The notes below the pieces were generated by a model, which saw nothing but the letters and a program-made list of their open reading frames with translations, was not told where the DNA came from and ran no database searches. From positions 1-8,675 of the forward strand of contig CALLJA010000037.1 of the NCBI GenBank assembly GCA_938008865.1: a stretch of DNA of 8,675 bases. The letters run 5' to 3'. Positions 5,342 through 8,675 of the stretch are shown piece after piece (the stretch's first letter is position 1; each line of letters begins with the position of its first letter). The stretch is from an uncultured Anaerolineales bacterium (lineage in GTDB: Bacteria > Chloroflexota > Anaerolineae > Anaerolineales > Villigracilaceae). The translations under genes and the position numbers were made by a program.

Positions 5342-6133
5342 TTATCTTTTATCGCGCCCGAGGCGGGTCAGCAGTGAACCGCGCACGAGGTTGGCAAACC
5401 CCAACCTGCCCGCAAAGACCAGCAGTTTATAGAAAAAACCTGGCGTGCAATATAGGCTGCCATGTTTCAGCGACCTGAGGGAAGTGCGCGCCACGTACTC
5501 TGAAGTTTGCCACATGAATTTCGGGACCGAGCGATAAATATCCACGCCCTCGTAGGCGGGCCGCTTATGGAAGTCGCTGTAGGTGAAGCCGGGCAGCAAC
5601 ACCTGCACGCGGATACCCGTCCCTTCCAACTCGCGCGCCAGCGATTCTGAAAAGGCATTCAGGAAGGCCTTGGTGCCCGCGTAACTTCCGTTGCCGGGCA
5701 GCGCGGCCCAGGCGGCGGGCGAAGAGACGTTGATGATGGCTCCGCGCCCCGCCTGTTTCATACCTGCCAGCGCGGCCCAGATCAGCCGCACGGGGGCGAT
5801 ATTGTGGACTGCGATCATCTCGACCGTTTTATCGGGTCCGCCCTCGATGAACAGCGAGCGGACGCCAAAGCCTGCGTTGTTGACCAGCATCTCGATGGGC
5901 GAGTGGGTGCTGATCCACTTTTCGACCAGGCGCATACCCGCGTCCGTGCCCAGGTCGGCGGCCACCACCTCTGCGCGGACCCCGTGCTGGCCCCGCGCTT
6001 CGGCTGCCACCGCCTCCAGGCGGTCTGCCCGCCGACCCGTCAGGCACAGGTCATAGCCCTGGGCGGCCAGTTGCCGCGCAAATTCCTCGCCGATGCCGCT
6101 CGAAGCGCCCGTGATCAATGCCCATTTTTCCAT
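5342..6133 (-). CDS. Short-chain dehydrogenase/reductase (classical SDR)
   Basis: This 263-residue NAD(P)-dependent oxidoreductase has all the marks of a classical SDR. The Rossmann nucleotide loop TGASSGIG is at 8-15. TGRR at 32-35 places basic residues after the second strand, which favours NADP(H). NNAG is at 85-88, with N111 in the helix. The catalytic set is S138, Y151 and K155 (YxxxK), and PGFTYSDF is at 181-188. The C-terminal 60 residues are longer and more hydrophobic than in minimal SDRs (FFYKLLVFAGRLGFANLV, about 233-250) and may bind a lipid-like substrate or touch the membrane; this is inference. The substrate is not evident. The ATG at 6133 has AAAGGG about 11 bases upstream, a rather long spacing. 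The thioesterase starts 4 bp after the stop, so the two form an operon. The MoaD-like gene diverges upstream. Confidence 0.93.
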   Translation of the reverse strand: MEKWALITGASSGIGEEFARQLAAQGYDLCLTGRRADRLEAVAAEARGQHGVRAEVVAADLGTDAGMRLVEKWISTHSPIEMLVNNAGFGVRSLFIEGGPDKTVEMIAVHNIAPVRLIWAALAGMKQAGRGAIINVSSPAAWAALPGNGSYAGTKAFLNAFSESLARELEGTGIRVQVLLPGFTYSDFHKRPAYEGVDIYRSVPKFMWQTSEYVARTSLRSLKHGSLYCTPGFFYKLLVFAGRLGFANLVRGSLLTRLGRDKR

Positions 6134-6144
6134 GCAGTTGTAAT

Positions 6145-6179
6145 CCCTTTCGATACCGAAAAATAATGCCTGAATTGTA
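6145..6179 (-). promoter_or_regulatory. Promoter -10 and ribosome site of the SDR operon
   Basis: TACAAT on the minus strand (6174-6179) is a good -10 box; transcription would start near 6167 and give a leader of about 34 nt. That leader contains AAAGGG (6145-6150). The -35 region is not recognisable. This operon thus appears to use a leader with a ribosome site, unlike the divergent MoaD-like gene. Confidence 0.4.
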
Positions 6180-6207
6180 ACCCAGGCCGCAGGTGATTAT
6201 CGTCCTA

Positions 6208-6244
6208 TTGAGATATATTGCGCGCCTGTGCTAGAATCGTCCCA
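6208..6244 (+). promoter_or_regulatory. Extended -10 promoter giving a leaderless MoaD-like mRNA
   Basis: TTGAGA (6208-6213) is a good -35 and TAGAAT (6232-6237) a good -10, separated by 18 bp, with an extended TGC directly before the -10 (6229-6231). The -10 ends six bases before the ATG at 6244, so the predicted start is the A of the ATG itself. There is no Shine-Dalgarno sequence. This is the best-formed promoter in the window. Confidence 0.65.
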
Positions 6245-6483
6245 TGCGGATTACCGTTAGGCTTCTCGCCAATTACAAGGAACTGCTGCCCCCTGGAACC
6301 CCCGGAAGCGCCATCGAACTCGAAGTCCCGCGCGGGACGACCGTGGCCGAGGCCGTCGCCCGCTTCGACGTGCCGCTCGACGATACCAGCGTGATCGTCC
6401 TCAACGGCTTGAGCGTGGAATTGAACACCCCCGTCTCCGAGGGCGACACGGTCACTGCCTTCTCGGCCATTGCGGGAGGATAG
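6244..6483 (+). CDS. MoaD/ThiS-family sulfur carrier protein
   Basis: This 79-residue ubiquitin-like protein ends in Gly-Gly (78-79), the tail that is adenylated and converted to a thiocarboxylate in MoaD and ThiS proteins. It has the beta-grasp pattern: strand RITVRLLANY, strand AIELEVPRGTTV, helix VAEAVARF, then IVLNG (51-55) and the closing E-G-D-T-V-T-A-F-S-A-I-A-G-G. In the molybdopterin pathway such a protein passes sulfur to the pterin precursor through MoaE. Its position 128 bp before an AOR gene suggests it serves the tungsten or molybdenum pterin cofactor of that enzyme; this rests on gene order and on the frequent pairing of small MoaD-like genes with AOR genes. Transfer in another sulfur pathway (thiamine, cysteine, tRNA) is not excluded. 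The only start is ATG 6244, which appears leaderless. No MoaE or MoeB gene is in the window. Confidence 0.87.
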   Translation: MRITVRLLANYKELLPPGTPGSAIELEVPRGTTVAEAVARFDVPLDDTSVIVLNGLSVELNTPVSEGDTVTAFSAIAGG

Positions 6484-6488
6484 GCTCT

Positions 6489-6537
6489 CTACGTCCTGAG
6501 CGGAGCCGCGTTTTTTGCGGCGAAGTAGAAGGATGAC
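6489..6537. repeat. Imperfect palindromic element between MoaD-like and AOR genes
   Basis: The core is a 5-bp stem GCCGC/GCGGC (6505-6509, 6517-6521) closing a loop that is G followed by six T. Outer arms can pair in two ways: CTAC with GTAG (6489-6492, 6525-6528) or TCCT with AGGA (6494-6497, 6530-6533). The outer sequence (GTCCTGAGC ... GAAGGATGAC) resembles dispersed palindromes I recall from bacterial intergenic regions, but no second copy is in this window. The T-run is in the loop, so it is not a normal intrinsic terminator. Confidence 0.45.
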
Positions 6538-6565
6538 TGCAAGACATCATAATGTTCCACGTCCC

Positions 6566-6606
6566 TCGCGCTTCGGTTTCACTCAGCGCGAAGACTACAC
6601 AAGGAG
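6566..6606 (+). promoter_or_regulatory. Hairpin and ribosome site in the AOR leader
   Basis: A 7-bp perfect stem (6566-6572 with 6585-6591) encloses a 12-base loop just before the strong ribosome site AAGGAG (6601-6606), which stands five bases from the AOR ATG. An alternative pairing, CTTCG with CGAAG (6571-6575, 6589-6593), uses the same bases. The ribosome site decides the start codon. A weak -10-like CATAAT at 6548-6553 could give AOR its own transcript. Confidence 0.55.
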
Positions 6607-6611
6607 TCCCC

Positions 6612-8432
6612 ATGTACGGCTGGCACGGAAAATTGCTGCGCATCAACCTCACCACACGGACGACCTCCGTCGAGGACATCGACCCGCAAATCTGCCGCGA
6701 CTTCATCGGCGGGCGCGGGGTGGCCATCCACTACCTATCGAAGGAAGTCGACCCGCTGGTGGATCCGCTTGCCCCCGAGAATAAGTTGATCTTCGCCACG
6801 GGGCCGCTGACCGCCACCCCCGCGCCGACGGGCAACCGTTACATGGTGGTGACCAAGTCCCCGCTGACGGGTGCGGTGGCTCACTCCAATTCGGGCGGCG
6901 AATTCCCCACCTGGATGAAGCGCACAGGCTTCGACCTGTTCATCTTCGAGGGCAGGGCCAGTGCCCCCGTTTACCTTCTTGTCAACGAGGATCAGGTCGA
7001 ACTCCGCCCTGCGGGCCATCTTTGGGGCAAGGACACGCACGAGACCACAGACCTGCTCAAGGCCGAACATTCCGACGAGGCGCGCGTGGCCTGCATCGGC
7101 CCTGCGGGCGAGAACCTGGCCCTGATGGCGGCCATCATGAATGACAAGCATCGCGCGGCAGCCCGCTCGGGCGTGGGCGCGGTGATGGGCAGCAAGAACC
7201 TCAAAGCCGTGGTGGCGCTGGGGGACAAGAATCCGCCCCTGTACGATCCCGAGGGCATGCGCGCCGTCAGCGTGGATACCTCCAAAAATGTGGGTGCAGA
7301 CGTCAAGAAAGGGTCGAACATGCGCATCTACGGTACGTCGTATGTGCCTGTCGTGACGAACACGCTCGGCATCCTGCCCACGCGCAACTTCCTGCAGGGT
7401 ACCTTCGAGCATACCGACAAGATTGACGGCGACGCGCTCAAGAACCAGTACCTGATCCGCCATACGCCCTGTTACCGCTGCCCGCTCTCCTGCGGCCGCC
7501 TGACCGAGGTGCCCGATGGACCGTACAAGGGCAAGGGCGAAGGCCCCGAGTACGAGACCATCTCCTCGCTGGGGACGGGCTGCGGCGTCAGCGACCTGGC
7601 TGCGCTGGTCAAGTCTAATTACCTGTGCAACGAATACGGCATGGACACCATTGGGGCGGGCATGACCATCGCCGCCGCGATGGAACTGTATGAGAAGGGG
7701 TATATCTCCGAAGAAGTGATCGGCATGCCGCTGCGCTTCGGCGACCACGACGCCGTGATCGCCATGTTGAAGAAGATGGCTTACCGCGAAGGTTTCGGGG
7801 ACGACCTGGCGATGGGCAGTTACCGCCTGTGCGAGAAGTACGGCCATCCTGAGATCGCCGTCACCACCCGCAAACAGGAATTCCCCGGCTACGACCCGCG
7901 CGGGTCGCAGGGTATGGGCCTGCTGTATGCCACCTCCAACAAGGGCGCTTCACACATGGAAGGTGACGTGGCTTACGAAGAGGTTTTCGGCGTGCCCGTC
8001 AAGGAGAATCCGCTCTCGACCGAGGGCAAGGCCGAACTCGTCAAGCATTTCGAAGACTCCTTTGCGTTGATCGACAGTTCGGGCCTGTGCGTCTTTGTCG
8101 CCATCCGTTACGTGTTCAGCAAGGAGCGCAAGATCTGGCCGATGCGCCTCTCGGAGATGATGAACTTCACCACGGGTGCGGGTTATACTCCCGAAGAGGT
8201 GATGCAGGCTGCCGAGCGTGTGTACAACCTGGAGCGCATGTTCATTCTGAAAGCGGGCTCCACCGAGGACACGCTCCCGCCGCGCATGTTGCATGAGCCG
8301 CTGCCCGATGGTCCCGCCAAGGGCCGTGTGGTGGAACTCGACAAGATGCTGCCCGAGTTCTACCAACTGCGCGGCTGGGACGCACAGGGCTGGCCGACGA
8401 AAGAGAAACTAGCCGAGCTGGGATTGCGGTAA
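6612..8432 (+). CDS. aor: Tungsten-type aldehyde:ferredoxin oxidoreductase (AOR family)
   Basis: This cytosolic enzyme family oxidises aldehydes to carboxylic acids, or runs in reverse, passing electrons to ferredoxin through a [4Fe-4S] cluster and a tungsten bis-pterin centre. The 606 residues match the classic AOR length (about 605 in Pyrococcus furiosus). The N-terminal domain has FIGGRG (31-36) and the pterin-contact stretch HSNSGGEF (91-98). The cluster ligands are complete: C287-x2-C290-x3-C294, plus C493 in DSSGLC (488-493). GPEYET (311-316) and H448 match the conserved active-site Glu and His of AOR. Also present are DPRGSQGMGLLYATS (428-442) and D345 in the first DxxG pterin motif. 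ATG 6612 is chosen for its AAGGAG site and because LLRINLTT then falls where the family begins; a longer in-frame start at 6552 lacks both. The MoaD-like gene lies upstream on the same strand. Tungsten rather than molybdenum, and the aldehyde used, are inferred from the family. Confidence 0.95.
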   Translation: MYGWHGKLLRINLTTRTTSVEDIDPQICRDFIGGRGVAIHYLSKEVDPLVDPLAPENKLIFATGPLTATPAPTGNRYMVVTKSPLTGAVAHSNSGGEFPTWMKRTGFDLFIFEGRASAPVYLLVNEDQVELRPAGHLWGKDTHETTDLLKAEHSDEARVACIGPAGENLALMAAIMNDKHRAAARSGVGAVMGSKNLKAVVALGDKNPPLYDPEGMRAVSVDTSKNVGADVKKGSNMRIYGTSYVPVVTNTLGILPTRNFLQGTFEHTDKIDGDALKNQYLIRHTPCYRCPLSCGRLTEVPDGPYKGKGEGPEYETISSLGTGCGVSDLAALVKSNYLCNEYGMDTIGAGMTIAAAMELYEKGYISEEVIGMPLRFGDHDAVIAMLKKMAYREGFGDDLAMGSYRLCEKYGHPEIAVTTRKQEFPGYDPRGSQGMGLLYATSNKGASHMEGDVAYEEVFGVPVKENPLSTEGKAELVKHFEDSFALIDSSGLCVFVAIRYVFSKERKIWPMRLSEMMNFTTGAGYTPEEVMQAAERVYNLERMFILKAGSTEDTLPPRMLHEPLPDGPAKGRVVELDKMLPEFYQLRGWDAQGWPTKEKLAELGLR

Positions 8433-8561
8433 GTTATCCGAAAATTTGAAGAGCGAGGATTTTACCCCCGATTTCCGAGTAAACTAAAGCCAGGGGCCTA
8501 GAGCCTCATTGCAGAGATTCCGAAAATTTTTCTTTGCGATGAAAGATCTTCACGCTGTTTC
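8433..8561. other. Intergenic stretch after AOR, no gene seen
   Basis: This A/T-richer stretch holds no convincing gene or ribosome site. It contains an 11-bp direct repeat, TCCGAAAATTT, at 8437-8447 and 8519-8529, and a 7-bp stem with one wobble pair (TCATTGC 8506-8512 with GCGATGA 8536-8542). No T-run follows the AOR stop closely, so termination probably occurs at the hairpin further downstream or by another mechanism. Confidence 0.5.
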
Positions 8562-8599
8562 ACCCGCCCCACCTTGCGAAACGTCAAGGTGGGGCGGGT
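8562..8599. terminator. Perfect 15-bp GC-rich hairpin downstream of AOR (terminator candidate)
   Basis: Bases 8562-8576 pair perfectly with 8585-8599 around an 8-base loop (CGAAACGT). On the plus strand the stem is followed by TTGAATTTATG, a broken U-rich stretch, so it could end the AOR transcript with moderate efficiency. On the minus strand no U-run follows. The right arm ends nine bases before the extended -10 of the next gene, so it also fills that gene's upstream promoter region. Confidence 0.6.
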
Positions 8600-8607
8600 T
8601 GAATTTA

Positions 8608-8640
8608 TGCTAAAATGTAACGCCCTTTACGGGTATGGAG
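8608..8640 (+). promoter_or_regulatory. Extended -10 promoter and ribosome site of the last gene
   Basis: TGC followed by TAAAAT (8611-8616) forms an extended -10; no good -35 is seen because the preceding hairpin occupies that region. Transcription would start near 8623. GGAG (8637-8640) stands five bases before the ATG at 8646. Confidence 0.5.
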
Positions 8641-8645
8641 AAAAA

Positions 8646-8675
8646 ATGCAAGTCGAAACCACCCCTGAAATTTCT
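8646..8675 (+). CDS. Start of an unidentified gene (first ten codons)
   Basis: An ATG at 8646, preceded by GGAG at five bases and by an extended -10 promoter, opens a frame that runs to the window end and encodes MQVETTPEIS. Ten residues are too few to assign a family. The start of trigger factor proteins can look somewhat similar, but I do not make that call. The start site itself is well supported by its signals. Confidence 0.55.
   Translation, partial: MQVETTPEIS

Noticed and set aside
6552..6611. Longer AOR start at 6552 adding 20 residues
   Set aside because: There is no ribosome site, the extra residues do not match the family start, and AAGGAG precedes the ATG at 6612.
6735..7847. 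370-codon open frame on the minus strand inside AOR
   Set aside because: It is antisense to a full AOR with all cluster cysteines; it shows shadow composition and no domain or ribosome site.
8437..8529. 11-bp direct repeat TCCGAAAATTT in the spacer after AOR
   Set aside because: It has two short AT-rich copies, no further units and no spacer regularity; this could be chance and is not a CRISPR or attachment site.
8646..8675. Calling the last partial gene trigger factor from MQVETTPEIS
   Set aside because: Ten residues give only a vague resemblance and cannot support a family call.

Overview
The window reads as a chromosomal segment from a GC-rich, probably anaerobic bacterium, most likely Chloroflexota of the Anaerolineae type. 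This is inferred from the style of the cysteine-bearing S-layer homology (SLH) repeats, the Anaerolineae-like small lipoprotein, a single long Rel protein, and a tungsten-type aldehyde:ferredoxin oxidoreductase (AOR). No 16S rRNA or other decisive marker is present. Coding density is high, and no tRNA, rRNA, CRISPR array, insertion sequence or phage gene was seen.

Layout: bases 1-653 (+) hold the C-terminal end of a surface protein with three SLH repeats. It meets the minus-strand rel gene (703-2922) tail to tail across one strong shared terminator. Upstream of rel on the minus strand lie a small two-helix membrane protein (2979-3329) and a cyclic-nucleotide-binding-fold protein (3338-3790). 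These two are tightly spaced, and rel follows after 56 bp that carry two palindromes and a promoter-like -10 box. ybaK (3836-4327, +) diverges from the cyclic-nucleotide-fold gene across 45 bp, where -10-like boxes of the two directions overlap. ybaK then converges on a minus-strand group: a short-chain dehydrogenase (5342-6133), a hotdog thioesterase (4891-5337, 4 bp after it), and a small lipoprotein (4361-4834). Divergent from that group is a plus-strand pair: a MoaD/ThiS-like sulfur carrier (6244-6483) and a full-length AOR (6612-8432). A new gene starts at 8646 and leaves the window after ten codons.

Functional themes: the stringent-response enzyme Rel and the cyclic-nucleotide-fold protein concern signalling. 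YbaK is a translation-quality enzyme that removes mischarged amino acids from tRNA. The MoaD-like protein plausibly supplies sulfur for the pterin cofactor that AOR needs, so that pair is the clearest functional unit. The dehydrogenase and thioesterase look co-transcribed, but their substrates cannot be read from sequence.

I do not see a clearly new multi-gene system. The points most worth a second look are: a Rel that combines an intact hydrolase site with the EXDD synthetase motif known from monofunctional RelA; -10 boxes that would make the rel and moaD-like mRNAs leaderless; the palindromes at the rel promoter; the overlapping divergent -10 boxes; the cyclic-nucleotide-fold protein with an atypical phosphate cassette coupled to a membrane protein; and the structured leader between the MoaD-like gene and AOR.
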